Shown: positions 1-6,765 of the stretch, piece after piece
Position numbering within the stretch: the first letter of the stretch is position 1
How the letters are laid out: the number at the start of each line of letters is the position of its first letter
Origin: Desulfovibrio sp.
GTDB taxonomy: Bacteria > Desulfobacterota > Desulfovibrionia > Desulfovibrionales > Desulfovibrionaceae
NCBI GenBank assembly: GCA_009773975.1
Contig: VSMX01000019.1
Coordinates: 1-22,100, forward strand
Direction: 5' to 3'
DNA: 22,100 nt
Translations under genes and position numbers: made by a program
Notes under the pieces: model-generated
Seen by the model: the letters and a program-made list of their open reading frames with translations, nothing else
What the model was told of the DNA's origin: nothing
Database searches by the model: none

Positions 1-1
1 G

Positions 2-118
2 CGCGAAAGGATGCGCCAGAGCAAATTAATGGATTATGAGGGCTTTGGCCGCGAACTGGCGGGATTATATAAAATGATGTGGGAAAATAGGTTATGCAAA
101 TCTTCTTTTACCGGATAG
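2..118 (+). CDS. C-terminal end of a SPINDLY-type (GT41-like) glycosyltransferase, partial
   Basis: Reading frame 2 is open from the window edge to TAG at 116-118, giving 38 visible residues. The tail contains RMRQSKLMDYEGFGRELAGL followed by YKMMWENRLC. A pattern of 'R..L..S.LMD...F.R.LE..Y..MW..WC' is typical of the extreme C-terminus of bacterial TPR/SPINDLY O-GlcNAc-transferase-like proteins, which glycosylate proteins such as flagellin or act in glycan synthesis. Only the tail is visible, so this is family recognition from a short motif. The gene runs in the same direction as the integrase that follows, with a 222-bp gap. The last seven residues after WENRLC look like a slightly extended end. 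Confidence 0.6.
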   Translation, partial: RERMRQSKLMDYEGFGRELAGLYKMMWENRLCKSSFTG

Positions 119-141
119 GCGCGCCATCTCCGCGCTCTTTT
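118..141 (+). terminator. Possible weak intrinsic terminator of the upstream glycosyltransferase
   Basis: A five-pair GC stem (GCGCG at 119-123 with CGCGC at 131-135, 7-nt loop, plus a G-T pair at 118/136) starts on the stop codon and is followed by a short T-rich stretch (TCTTTT). The stem is short, so the call is tentative. Confidence 0.3.
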
Positions 142-182
142 CCGGATTCGTTTTGCGTCTGGCATTGAGCTGAATGTTGAAA

Positions 183-247
183 TCAGCCGGGCGATGCTGA
201 TTCCATAACTGCCATGCCCATGAAAGGAAATCTTTGTGCCCGGCTGA
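183..247 (+). repeat. Inverted repeats in the integrase leader
   Basis: TCAGCCGGGC at 183-192 is the exact reverse complement of GCCCGGCTGA at 238-247 (10 bp, 45-nt spacer). A competing small hairpin, AATCAGC at 181-187 with GCTGATT at 196-202, uses some of the same bases, so the two folds exclude each other. The 119-340 gap holds no gene that I can support. It may be a structured leader of the integrase mRNA, or binding sites for a recombinase or regulator. Confidence 0.45.
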
Positions 248-311
248 GTGTTTATTCCGCCTGAATCGCCCTCCCTTATTTCAAGACATTTTTTAAAAAA
301 ACGCTAAACAT

Positions 312-336
312 TCCTCCTTGCAAAAAACAAGGAGGA
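312..336 (+). promoter_or_regulatory. Hairpin sequestering the integrase ribosome-binding site
   Basis: TCCTCCTTG at 312-320 pairs perfectly with CAAGGAGGA at 328-336 across a 7-nt A-rich loop. The 3' arm is the Shine-Dalgarno of the integrase, whose ATG begins at 341, four bases after the stem. A 9-bp stem of this kind would mask the ribosome-binding site unless it is opened. This is seen directly in the sequence; the regulatory role is inferred. Confidence 0.65.
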
Positions 337-340
337 GAGA

Positions 341-1621
341 ATGAAAAAAATTACCGATGGCGATCTGAAAAAACTCATCGGGGTTCGGGGCAAGCCGCGC
401 CTTGTTCCGGTTGGCGCGTGCGTATGGCTCAAGGTAAGCATGAATGCGCGGGGGGAGACGAGCAAACGCTGGCTGACGCGCTATTACGAGAAAGGCAAGC
501 CCATCAAGAGAATAATCGGGAGTTTCCCGGAGCTTTCCCTGGAAAAGGCCAAGGCCCTGGCTTATGACCTGCGATCTCCGATTGACCCTCCTCCTCCAAA
601 CAGCCAGATGACGCAGCTGCAGATTAGCCTGGCCAAAAATGTGGCGCGTTTGCTGGAATTTTCCGCCCGGCCTGTTGGAAGCAGGCTTACCTTTGAAGAT
701 GCGGCCGCGGGCTGGCTGGAAAGGAAAAGCCGGGAGTGGGCCAAAAGCCATGGGGAAAAGCAGCGCCTGCGCCTGGAATCCTATCTGTTGCCGCGGCTTG
801 GCAATATGGCCGTGGCCGAAATAAGCATGGCGCACATTGAACGGATTGTGGAAGAATTGTCCAACCGGGGCGACACGGCGCGGCGTGTTTTCCAGATCAT
901 CCGCTGCGTGCTGCAGTATGCCAGGAAGATTGGCGAGCTTGATGACAACTCGATCTTTCTCGATATGCTGGCCTACGGGCGTTATGATTTGCCGAAAGCG
1001 GGCCAGGGCAAACATTTCTATTCCGGCCTCGGCGCGCTGGAGATTGGGCGCCTGCTGCTTGACCTTGACCGGAACAAAATCCTGAAGCCAGGCGCGGCTT
1101 CCACAGCGCTTTGCCTTGCGCCATACGTATTTGTGCGGCCAGCCGAACTTTGCGGGGCGCGATGGGAGGAAATAAATTTCAACGAAGCGTTCTGGCATAT
1201 TCCGGCCCAGAGAATGAAAATGCGGCGGCAGCATCTGGTGCCTCTTTCCAGGCAGGCCCTTGACATTCTGAAAGCATTGGGCGGCGGGGAAAAGGCCGGG
1301 CTTGTTTTCCGGAACAGCATGGGGCGCCCGCTTGTTCCGGAAAGCCTGTGCGTGCAGCTGCGGGCCATGGGCTATGGCTACAAGCAAAGCGGCGTCACCA
1401 CCCATTCATTTCGCGGCATGGCATCAACCATTCTGCACCAGGATCTTGAATATCCTCCCCACCTGATTGAGCTGCAGATGGCCCACATCGAGACCAACAA
1501 GGTAAAAAGCGCATACGACAGGGTTAATCCTTTTTCGTTTTTCGAACGCAGAAAGGAGATGATTCAGCGCTATGCGGATCATCTTGACAGCTTGCGGCTG
1601 AAAGCGAAGAACACGAGCTGA
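341..1621 (+). CDS. P4-like tyrosine recombinase (phage/island integrase)
   Basis: This 426-aa protein has the normal length for P4-family integrases, site-specific recombinases that insert phages and genomic islands, often at tRNA genes. Residues 1-80 form a DUF4102-like N-terminal arm-binding domain, about 115-215 the SAM-like core-binding domain, and 225-400 the catalytic domain. The catalytic set appears complete: R266 (FVRPAEL), K293 (MKMRRQHLVPLSRQA), H355 and R358 (THSFRGMA), H382 (QMAHIE) and nucleophile Y392 (SAYDRV). The ATG is preceded by AAGGAGGAG at 330-338, which lies inside a hairpin. No other mobile-element gene and no adjacent tRNA is visible, so the gene is either at the edge of an island lying outside the window or a survivor of one. 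It faces the minus-strand glycosyltransferase. Confidence 0.93.
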   Translation: MKKITDGDLKKLIGVRGKPRLVPVGACVWLKVSMNARGETSKRWLTRYYEKGKPIKRIIGSFPELSLEKAKALAYDLRSPIDPPPPNSQMTQLQISLAKNVARLLEFSARPVGSRLTFEDAAAGWLERKSREWAKSHGEKQRLRLESYLLPRLGNMAVAEISMAHIERIVEELSNRGDTARRVFQIIRCVLQYARKIGELDDNSIFLDMLAYGRYDLPKAGQGKHFYSGLGALEIGRLLLDLDRNKILKPGAASTALCLAPYVFVRPAELCGARWEEINFNEAFWHIPAQRMKMRRQHLVPLSRQALDILKALGGGEKAGLVFRNSMGRPLVPESLCVQLRAMGYGYKQSGVTTHSFRGMASTILHQDLEYPPHLIELQMAHIETNKVKSAYDRVNPFSFFERRKEMIQRYADHLDSLRLKAKNTS

Positions 1622-1665
1622 GGGAGAGGCGAATTTTGCCGGAAGGAAAAGCCTATGGCATTTCC

Positions 1666-1704
1666 TGAATGGAAATATCCATTTCCAATGGATATTTCCA
1701 TTCA
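1666..1704. repeat. Perfect 18-bp palindrome with 3-nt loop between convergent genes
   Basis: The arm at 1666-1683 (TGAATGGAAATATCCATT) is the exact reverse complement of 1687-1704, separated by TCC. It lies between the ends of the integrase (+) and the glycosyltransferase (-), and includes the glycosyltransferase's TGA stop at 1702-1704. The stem is AT-rich and no T-tract follows on either side, so it is not a textbook intrinsic terminator. It could block read-through in both directions as RNA, or be a protein-binding or recombination site. Confidence 0.7.
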
Positions 1705-2850
1705 TTTGCAAGGTTCGGGCTTGCCCCAGGGCTCTTCCGCCCACTGCTCATAAAAGCCCAGCGTTCTCTGCGCCATGGCCTCGATGCCGATTTCCGGCCG
1801 GATGGCCTCTCCGCCATGCACAAGGCGCGCCCGCAGGCGCTCATCGCGCATCAGGCTGATCATGGCCCGGGCAAGGCTTTGGGGATCATTGCCAGGCACG
1901 CGCAGGGCCGGCGCCGGCCCGTTTTCCGCAGCCTTGAGCCGTTCGGAATGCAGGGGGCTGATCGCGCAAATCAGCGGCGCGCCGGCAGCAATGCCGGCCC
2001 ACGCTGTTTCTGGATATTCACGGGGATCGGTACCCGGGGCAAGCCAGGCATGGCAGCAGGGAAGAACGACCGGGAGGGGCTGGTCGGCCAGCAGGGAAAG
2101 CCTTGAGGCAACGCCAAGATTTTCGGCCTCGTTAAGCACTTCCCGAAAACGCGGGCCAGACCCGAACATCCGCACCTCCCAGGGGGGCAGGTCGGGCCGC
2201 TGCCAGAGCGCGGACATGGCCCGGATAACCAGCAGGGCCCCGGACTGCGGCTCAAGACTTTGCGCCATGCCAAAAACAAAACGGCGATTGCCGCCCTCGC
2301 CCCACGGGCGGCAGGGAAGCCAGCTTTCCATCTCGATGCCGGGCCGGTCAATTATGGTTTTTATGGTTTTGGCCAGCCCCTCGCTGATGCGCTCCGCAAC
2401 GTGGCCGGATCCGCAAAGCACGCGGGAAGCGGCCCGCATGGCCTTGCTCGTGAGATTTTTGCCTTCCGGCGCTTTCAGAAAAAAGGCGTGGGCCAGGATG
2501 GCCGTGTCTTTTTTGCGCATTTTGAGGAGCATGCGGCCAACGGGCATCGATTCCTGGCCAACGGTCTGGATTATCAGCCTGGAATGTTTGCGCTGCCAGC
2601 GCCAGAGCTGAAAGCGCGAAAAAAACCCCCACAGCAAACAGGGAATGCCATATTCCAGGGCCTTTTGCTCAAGGGGGCTGCCCTTTTCGAATACAAGCAG
2701 GGGCGCGAGGCGTCCCCTGTCGCGCATGGCGCGGGCAATGCCCAGGGCCTGGGCTTCATCAAGGGCGGCCAGGCGCCGGGCGCGTTTTGCGGCCCACTGG
2801 TCTTCTGGCGCCGCGGACTTGCCCCGCAGGCAGATAATGGCTACCCGCAT
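1702..2850 (-). CDS. GT4-like glycosyltransferase
   Basis: The 382-aa protein has the two-domain layout of GT-B enzymes that transfer a sugar from a nucleotide-sugar to a growing glycan at the inner membrane. The N-terminal half (1-185) begins MRVAIICLRG, a beta-strand/loop start, and includes AHAFFLKAPEG near 120-130. The C-terminal half opens with FVFGMAQSLEPQSG (191-204) and carries the GSGP turn (230-233). A stretch near 277-299 (PGTDPREYPETAWAGIAAGAP) sits where GT4 enzymes have their donor-binding E-x7-E region. The acceptor cannot be told. The start ATG overlaps the end of cutA by 10 nt, so it is probably translated from the same message. It is the last gene of the minus-strand run and ends inside the 1666-1704 palindrome. 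Confidence 0.78.
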   Translation of the reverse strand: MRVAIICLRGKSAAPEDQWAAKRARRLAALDEAQALGIARAMRDRGRLAPLLVFEKGSPLEQKALEYGIPCLLWGFFSRFQLWRWQRKHSRLIIQTVGQESMPVGRMLLKMRKKDTAILAHAFFLKAPEGKNLTSKAMRAASRVLCGSGHVAERISEGLAKTIKTIIDRPGIEMESWLPCRPWGEGGNRRFVFGMAQSLEPQSGALLVIRAMSALWQRPDLPPWEVRMFGSGPRFREVLNEAENLGVASRLSLLADQPLPVVLPCCHAWLAPGTDPREYPETAWAGIAAGAPLICAISPLHSERLKAAENGPAPALRVPGNDPQSLARAMISLMRDERLRARLVHGGEAIRPEIGIEAMAQRTLGFYEQWAEEPWGKPEPCK

Positions 2851-3170
2851 GGCGCTTCCCCGCGGCTGTTATTTTCTATCCACTCCAGAAAAGGCAAATT
2901 GCCCCCGGCAACGGGCAAAGCGACAATGCAGGGCACCTGGTAGCTGTGCAGGAGCTTTGCCGCCTCCATAAAAGCCGGCAGGGCCTGGTCGCTTACCTGG
3001 GCGAGCAGCAGGCATTCTTCATTTTCACGGATTTCGCCATCCCACCAGTAAACAGACGTGGCCCCGGGAACAATATTAATGCCGGCGCACAATTTGCGGC
3101 CGGCAAGAATACGCGCCAGTTCCAGGGCTTCCGCCCTGCTTTTGGCTGTCATGTACACGAGGCTGCTCAT
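2841..3170 (-). CDS. cutA: CutA divalent-cation tolerance protein
   Basis: This 109-aa protein matches the CutA1 family over its length: CAGINIVPGATSVYWWDGEI in the middle and HSYQVPCIVALPV near the end. CutA proteins are small, very stable trimers linked to copper and other divalent-metal tolerance, though their exact biochemical role is unsettled. I place the start at the ATG at 3168-3170 (MSSLVYMTAKS). It has GGAAGGA just upstream and gives the usual family N-terminus; an in-frame start six codons earlier lacks a good ribosome-binding site. It follows hpt by 54 bp and overlaps the glycosyltransferase start by 10 nt. No function links it obviously to its signalling and glycan neighbours. 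Confidence 0.9.
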   Translation of the reverse strand: MSSLVYMTAKSRAEALELARILAGRKLCAGINIVPGATSVYWWDGEIRENEECLLLAQVSDQALPAFMEAAKLLHSYQVPCIVALPVAGGNLPFLEWIENNSRGEAPCG

Positions 3171-3224
3171 GAATCCTTCCCGGGCCATAAAGAAATAACC
3201 GCCCGTGGCATTTGGAAAATGATC

Positions 3225-3575
3225 TCAGGCGCTCAGCGCGGCGCAAATTTTGTCGTAGCTCGCCGCTATCTCCGGCATCATCTGTTTGGCTTTTTCCCAG
3301 TCGCCGCCGCGTATGGCTTTTTCCTGATCCAGAACCAGGGTCTGCATTTCGCCAAAGCCGAGCGAGCCGCATACGCTTTTGAGCGTATGCACGGCCCGGC
3401 CGGCCGCTTCGCTATCGTCGTCGGCAACTGCCTGCACAAGTTCCATATAGCTTTTTTCGTTCAGGAAACGCCCGAGATATTTTTCGAGCATGGCCTCATT
3501 GCCCATAAATCGTTCCAGGGCGCTCTTCAAGTCAATGCCGGCTGCCTCCAGCCGCGCTTCCTTTTCCGCATCCAT
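3225..3575 (-). CDS. Hpt-domain phosphotransfer protein
   Basis: A stand-alone histidine phosphotransfer protein of 116 aa (119 aa if a TTG at 3582-3584 is used). The signature AVHTLKSVCGSLG contains the phosphorylatable His (H63 from the ATG) in a four-helix-bundle Hpt domain of normal length. Such proteins relay phosphate between a hybrid kinase and a response regulator in the cytoplasm. The gene lies about 58 bp downstream of the HD-GYP response regulator on the same strand, which suggests that regulator as one partner; no histidine kinase is in the window. The start is uncertain: AAGGGA is 12 nt from the ATG and 3 nt from the TTG. A small hairpin overlaps the end of the preceding gene. 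Confidence 0.87.
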   Translation of the reverse strand: MDAEKEARLEAAGIDLKSALERFMGNEAMLEKYLGRFLNEKSYMELVQAVADDDSEAAGRAVHTLKSVCGSLGFGEMQTLVLDQEKAIRGGDWEKAKQMMPEIAASYDKICAALSA

Positions 3576-3633
3576 ATTGTCCAATAATCCCTTGTATCAG
3601 TTGTTTATTTTTAATTAATTATCGGCATTTCCA

Positions 3634-4797
3634 TTAATGCCCGATATTATTGTAATGGTCGCGAATCCTGTTTTCAATCCTGTCAAGGCAGGCCAAAAGA
3701 CGCGGATTGAAAAGGCCGCATTTGCCGTCCTTGATCATCCGCGTGGCTTCGTCATGCGACAGGGGCGGCTTGTAAACGCGCTTGCTGACCAGCGCGTCAT
3801 AAACATCGGCAACGGAGACGATCTGCGCGCACATGGGGATGTCATCTCCTGCCAGATGCTCGGGGTAGCCCCGGCCGTCCCAGCGCTCGTGGTGGTAAAG
3901 GGCAATTGTCCGCGCATATTCGTAAAAGGGCAAATTCTTCAACTGCCTGATATTTGCCAGCATCTTGTAGCCAAGCACGGTATGCTGCTTCATTTTTTCA
4001 AATTCGTCTTCGTCAAGGCGGCCGGGCTTGTTGAGAATCTTGTCCTCAACGCCGATCTTGCCCACGTCGTGCAGCATGGAGGCCCGGGCAATCTGGTTCT
4101 TATCCTCGCTGCTGTATTCGGAACCGATATCCTCGTCCTCGAGGAAAAGCTCGGTAATTTTGCGAATCCTGCGCACATGTTCGCCGGATTCCTCGCTGCG
4201 GAACTCGGTTGCGGTGGCCAGCGCCTCAATCATGCCCATATTCATTTCATCAAGCTGCCGGTTGCGCCGCTCAAGCTCGCGCGTTTTTTTCTTGACCTCG
4301 ATTTCGAACTTGTTGCGCTTTTCGTAAAGCTCGATGACCGATGTGACCCGCCGCCAGACAATGGCCGGATTGACAGGCTTGGAAAGCACATCCATTACGC
4401 CGTGATCGTAGGCGTAGGTCACGGATCTGTCATCATCGGAAGCGGTAATCAGGAAAACGGGAATCTTTGTGGGCACGCCCATTTCCGAAAGCCTGCCCAG
4501 AATCTCCAGGCCATCCATGATCGGCATCTCGATATCCAGCAGGATGGCGCTGAACTTGTCCGGCTTTTCGGCGACATACTGCAGGGCCATGGAGCCGTTA
4601 TCCGTGGCGACAACCTCGAAATGGACATTTTCCCAGTATTCGGAATAATTGTGGGCGCCAGGCGCATCACTGGAACCGGGAGCAGGGGCTCCACCCAGAC
4701 CGACGCCCTTGAGGAGAAAAGCCTGACCCAGCATATCCTGGATCATTTCGGAATCGTCAACAATAAGTATTGTTCTGGTTTCTTCCCAGCTTTGCAT
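3634..4797 (-). CDS. Response regulator with HD-GYP output domain
   Basis: The protein is 387 aa. A receiver domain (about 8-155) has the acidic pair D14-D15, phosphoacceptor D88 (LLDIEMPIMDG) and K140. A charged helix or coiled coil (158-190) links it to an HD-GYP domain (about 190-380) with HD at 243-244, HHE at 302-304 and DGRGYP at 307-312. HD-GYP enzymes hydrolyse cyclic di-GMP, lowering its level and favouring motility over biofilm; all key motifs are present. The ATG at 4795-4797 has AGGA 8 nt upstream; an in-frame start 16 codons earlier has a poorer site. The receiver carries an unusual insert of about 30 Gly/Pro/Ala-rich residues (31-60) between helix 1 and strand 2. It is followed by hpt, its likely partner. 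Confidence 0.92.
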   Translation of the reverse strand: MQSWEETRTILIVDDSEMIQDMLGQAFLLKGVGLGGAPAPGSSDAPGAHNYSEYWENVHFEVVATDNGSMALQYVAEKPDKFSAILLDIEMPIMDGLEILGRLSEMGVPTKIPVFLITASDDDRSVTYAYDHGVMDVLSKPVNPAIVWRRVTSVIELYEKRNKFEIEVKKKTRELERRNRQLDEMNMGMIEALATATEFRSEESGEHVRRIRKITELFLEDEDIGSEYSSEDKNQIARASMLHDVGKIGVEDKILNKPGRLDEDEFEKMKQHTVLGYKMLANIRQLKNLPFYEYARTIALYHHERWDGRGYPEHLAGDDIPMCAQIVSVADVYDALVSKRVYKPPLSHDEATRMIKDGKCGLFNPRLLACLDRIENRIRDHYNNIGH

Positions 4798-4876
4798 GAA
4801 AGAGATCCTGTCAATTGAAGTAAGTTGGGCTTCCAGGACGACCATTTCGCCAAATGCAAATATGCATGGCCTGAAA

Positions 4877-4905
4877 ATAATAGAACATTAAACGGAATCC
4901 CGCAA
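4877..4905 (-). promoter_or_regulatory. Candidate sigma-70 promoter of the HD-GYP/hpt/cutA run
   Basis: On the minus strand TTGCGG (4900-4905) is separated by 17 bp from TATTAT (4877-4882). The -10 matches five of six consensus bases, the -35 only three. It lies about 80 bp upstream of the HD-GYP start. Confidence 0.5.
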
Positions 4906-4945
4906 GAGCGGCCCCGTTAAAACACTGCCAATAGATGGCCATGCC

Positions 4946-5311
4946 CTACAAATTGTCATCCTTGTTTTTATCTGGCCAGCTCCCTTGCGAGAATGAAAGC
5001 ACGCGGCAGGCCGCGCCCGGGGGCGGCGCTTTTTTTGGGGTCGCGCTCTCAAGGCCGAAGGAAGATATTGTGATCTGCCCGCCTTTGGCTTCTGGCCGGT
5101 CCACGCGTCTTTCCTGCTGCCAGCAATAATTGAAAAGCTGGTTCTTGAAATGTTTGGCCTGAATCAGGGAAAAAATCAGACAGGCTTCTTCCCAGCGTTT
5201 TGTCGGCTCAAACCGGCTTGTGATTGTGGCATATTTGCTCCACAGGGCCATCAATGAGGCCTCGTCTATGGAATCAAGCTGCCGGGCAAGCTTTTCAAGA
5301 AGTTTTTCCAT
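4946..5311 (-). CDS. Unrecognised 121-aa soluble protein
   Basis: I do not recognise a named family. The first 75 residues (MEKLLEKLARQLDSIDEASL onward) look like a compact helical domain rich in aromatic residues, with FEPTKRWEEACLIFSLIQ and FKNQLFNYCW. The last 45 residues are Pro/Lys-rich and probably disordered. There is no signal peptide or membrane segment. AGGAAT sits 7 nt before the ATG, supporting translation, and codon use fits the neighbours. It is upstream of the HD-GYP regulator on the same strand with a 148-bp gap that holds its own promoter candidate, so co-transcription is not assured. It is divergent from the GNAT gene (150-bp gap). Confidence 0.75.
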   Translation of the reverse strand: MEKLLEKLARQLDSIDEASLMALWSKYATITSRFEPTKRWEEACLIFSLIQAKHFKNQLFNYCWQQERRVDRPEAKGGQITISSFGLESATPKKAPPPGAACRVLSFSQGSWPDKNKDDNL

Positions 5312-5371
5312 CTGATATTCCTGTGTTGGGGCTGCATTTTCATTTGCCTGAAAATTCCGCCTGATGAAAAT

Positions 5372-5400
5372 TTGCCTAAATCCCGTTCTGTCATTATTAT
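5372..5400 (+). promoter_or_regulatory. Candidate sigma-70 promoter of the GNAT gene
   Basis: TTGCCT (5372-5377), a 17-bp spacer and TATTAT (5395-5400) lie 62 bp upstream of the GNAT start. The -35 half overlaps one of two ATTTGCCT direct repeats (5342 and 5371 regions). Confidence 0.5.
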
Positions 5401-5461
5401 TTGCAAGGCATTCGCATTGCCGCGAAGATGAACTTTAACCAGCTAACGGCTGCTTGTCCAG

Positions 5462-6484
5462 ATGGCATTTTTAATCCCCCACAATGCGCGCGATCCGGAA
5501 ACCGCCCCGGCCCTGGCCCGTATTCTGCCCCTTTGGGAACGCCTGGCCTACGGCGCGGATCTGGCCGATCCCTTCTGTTCCGGGCCGCAATGGCAGCTTT
5601 CCTGCCAGGAAACTTTCGCGCCCTGGCGGCGCATCTATCTGAAAAGCGCGGCCAACTCCCTGCTTGCGCTTTCGGAAATGCGCGATGACCAGGGCAATGG
5701 CATTTTGATGCCGCTCGATTCGGACTGGCTTTTTGGCACAACCCTGCTTGGGCCCGAAAGCCCCGACCTGCTTGGAGAGGCCCTGGCAGAGTTGCGGCAG
5801 CAATACAAGCCCTGCCTGCTTGCCGTCTATCTTTCGGGCATGGAGGAAAATGCCGGTTTTGCCGCGTTTGCCCGCCGTTTTCGCAAAAACTGCCTCTTTC
5901 ACCTGCATAACGAATCCGTGCAGTGCATGGCCTCCCTGGCCGGCGGACTGGACGGATTTTTTTCGCGCCGCAGCGCCCATCACCGCGCAAAGATCAGACG
6001 CGCCTGGCGCAAGGCCAGGAGCGAAGGCATGGTATTCGAACGCTTCAATCCCGAAAATCCAGCCCTGGCGCTGCAGCTTTACCAGCGCATGCTGGCCGTG
6101 GAGGAAAGAAGCTGGAAGGGCCTGAGCCATTGCGGCATGACCGAGCCCGCGCCCAGACAGTTTTATGCCAATCTTTTGCGCCGCACCTCGCAAACCGGCA
6201 TGGCCAGGGTCATCATTGCCTCAAGGGATGGGCGGGATATCGGCTTTATTTTCGGGAGCGTTGGCGGGGCGACCTATCGCGGCCAGCAGTTCAGCCATGA
6301 TGCGGATTTCGGGCGGTATTCCCTTGGCCATGTCCTGCAGGTCGAGATGATTGAATGGCTGTGCGAAGAGGGGCTGGAACGCTATGATCTCGGTCCCTGC
6401 AGCGGGCCGGGCATGCAGTACAAGTGCCACTGGATCGACCATGTCCGCCCAATCCGCACCTGGGCTCTGGTCTGCAAGCCATGA
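5462..6484 (+). CDS. FemAB/CelD-like GNAT acyltransferase (Acetyltransf_6 type)
   Basis: This 340-aa protein resembles the GNAT enzymes of the BioF2-like/CelD group (PF13480), which acylate amino sugars or other polysaccharide precursors in the cytoplasm. The support is the basic stretch SRRSAHHRAKIRR (168-180) that opens the conserved domain, the core from 185 to 300 (including GMARVIIASRDGRDIGFIFG) and the closing YDLGPCSGPGMQYKCHWID near 308-326. It has no signal peptide. The start ATG has a weak ribosome-binding site and an in-frame stop lies just upstream at 5444, so the start is well bounded. It stands alone on the plus strand with its own promoter candidate. Substrate is unknown; nearby glycosyltransferase and Wzt genes make a surface-glycan role plausible. 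Confidence 0.78.
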   Translation: MAFLIPHNARDPETAPALARILPLWERLAYGADLADPFCSGPQWQLSCQETFAPWRRIYLKSAANSLLALSEMRDDQGNGILMPLDSDWLFGTTLLGPESPDLLGEALAELRQQYKPCLLAVYLSGMEENAGFAAFARRFRKNCLFHLHNESVQCMASLAGGLDGFFSRRSAHHRAKIRRAWRKARSEGMVFERFNPENPALALQLYQRMLAVEERSWKGLSHCGMTEPAPRQFYANLLRRTSQTGMARVIIASRDGRDIGFIFGSVGGATYRGQQFSHDADFGRYSLGHVLQVEMIEWLCEEGLERYDLGPCSGPGMQYKCHWIDHVRPIRTWALVCKP

Positions 6485-6640
6485 TCCTGAAAAAGCAGGG
6501 TTTGCCGGATATGTGCGGGCCTTGCTGACTTGAAAAAATTGCGGCCTGCATTAATGCGGGGCAAAGCAAGGCATTCCGCGAAGCAGACAAAAAAATTAAA
6601 AAATAATTTGACATTTTTTTGATTCTTTACGAGGATGCCT

Positions 6641-6667
6641 TAAAGTCTCTTATTGGTATGCCGATAA
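6641..6667 (+). promoter_or_regulatory. Sigma-28 (FliA) flagellar promoter
   Basis: TAAAGTCT (6641-6648), exactly 11 bp, then GCCGATAA (6660-6667). The enterobacterial FliA consensus is TAAAGTTT-N11-GCCGATAA, so 15 of 16 defined bases match with ideal spacing. It drives the small gene that starts at 6766, with a leader of about 90 nt. The region 6485-6640 holds no gene; it contains a short imperfect hairpin (6545-6560) and a TTGACA at 6608 with no matching -10. Confidence 0.85.
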
Positions 6668-6696
6668 GGACGATGTTGAGTGGGATAGGGGAGTTT

Positions 6697-6713
6697 CAAT
6701 ACATCATGTATTG
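6697..6713 (+). promoter_or_regulatory. Dyad in the leader of the sigma-28 gene
   Basis: CAATACAT (6697-6704) and ATGTATTG (6706-6713) form a perfect 8-bp inverted repeat around one central base, about 30 bp downstream of the sigma-28 -10 element. It could be an operator or a small RNA hairpin. Confidence 0.4.
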
Positions 6714-6765
6714 GACACGCCGGCCAGTTGCAGGGAAGCAGTGAGCCATTCATGGAGGAATGGAC

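Noticed and set aside
293..1405. Long minus-strand open frame (370 codons) opposite the integrase
   Set aside because: It mirrors the codon positions of the integrase, has low-complexity Pro/Arg/Gln-rich composition and no recognisable motif.
3637..4818. Long plus-strand open frame (393 codons) opposite the HD-GYP regulator
   Set aside because: It covers a gene with all catalytic motifs on the other strand, and its translation has no domain signature; it is a GC-driven shadow.
6608..6640. TTGACA box upstream of the small gene as a sigma-70 promoter
   Set aside because: No acceptable -10 lies 16-18 bp downstream (GAGGAT), whereas the sigma-28 element just after it is nearly perfect.
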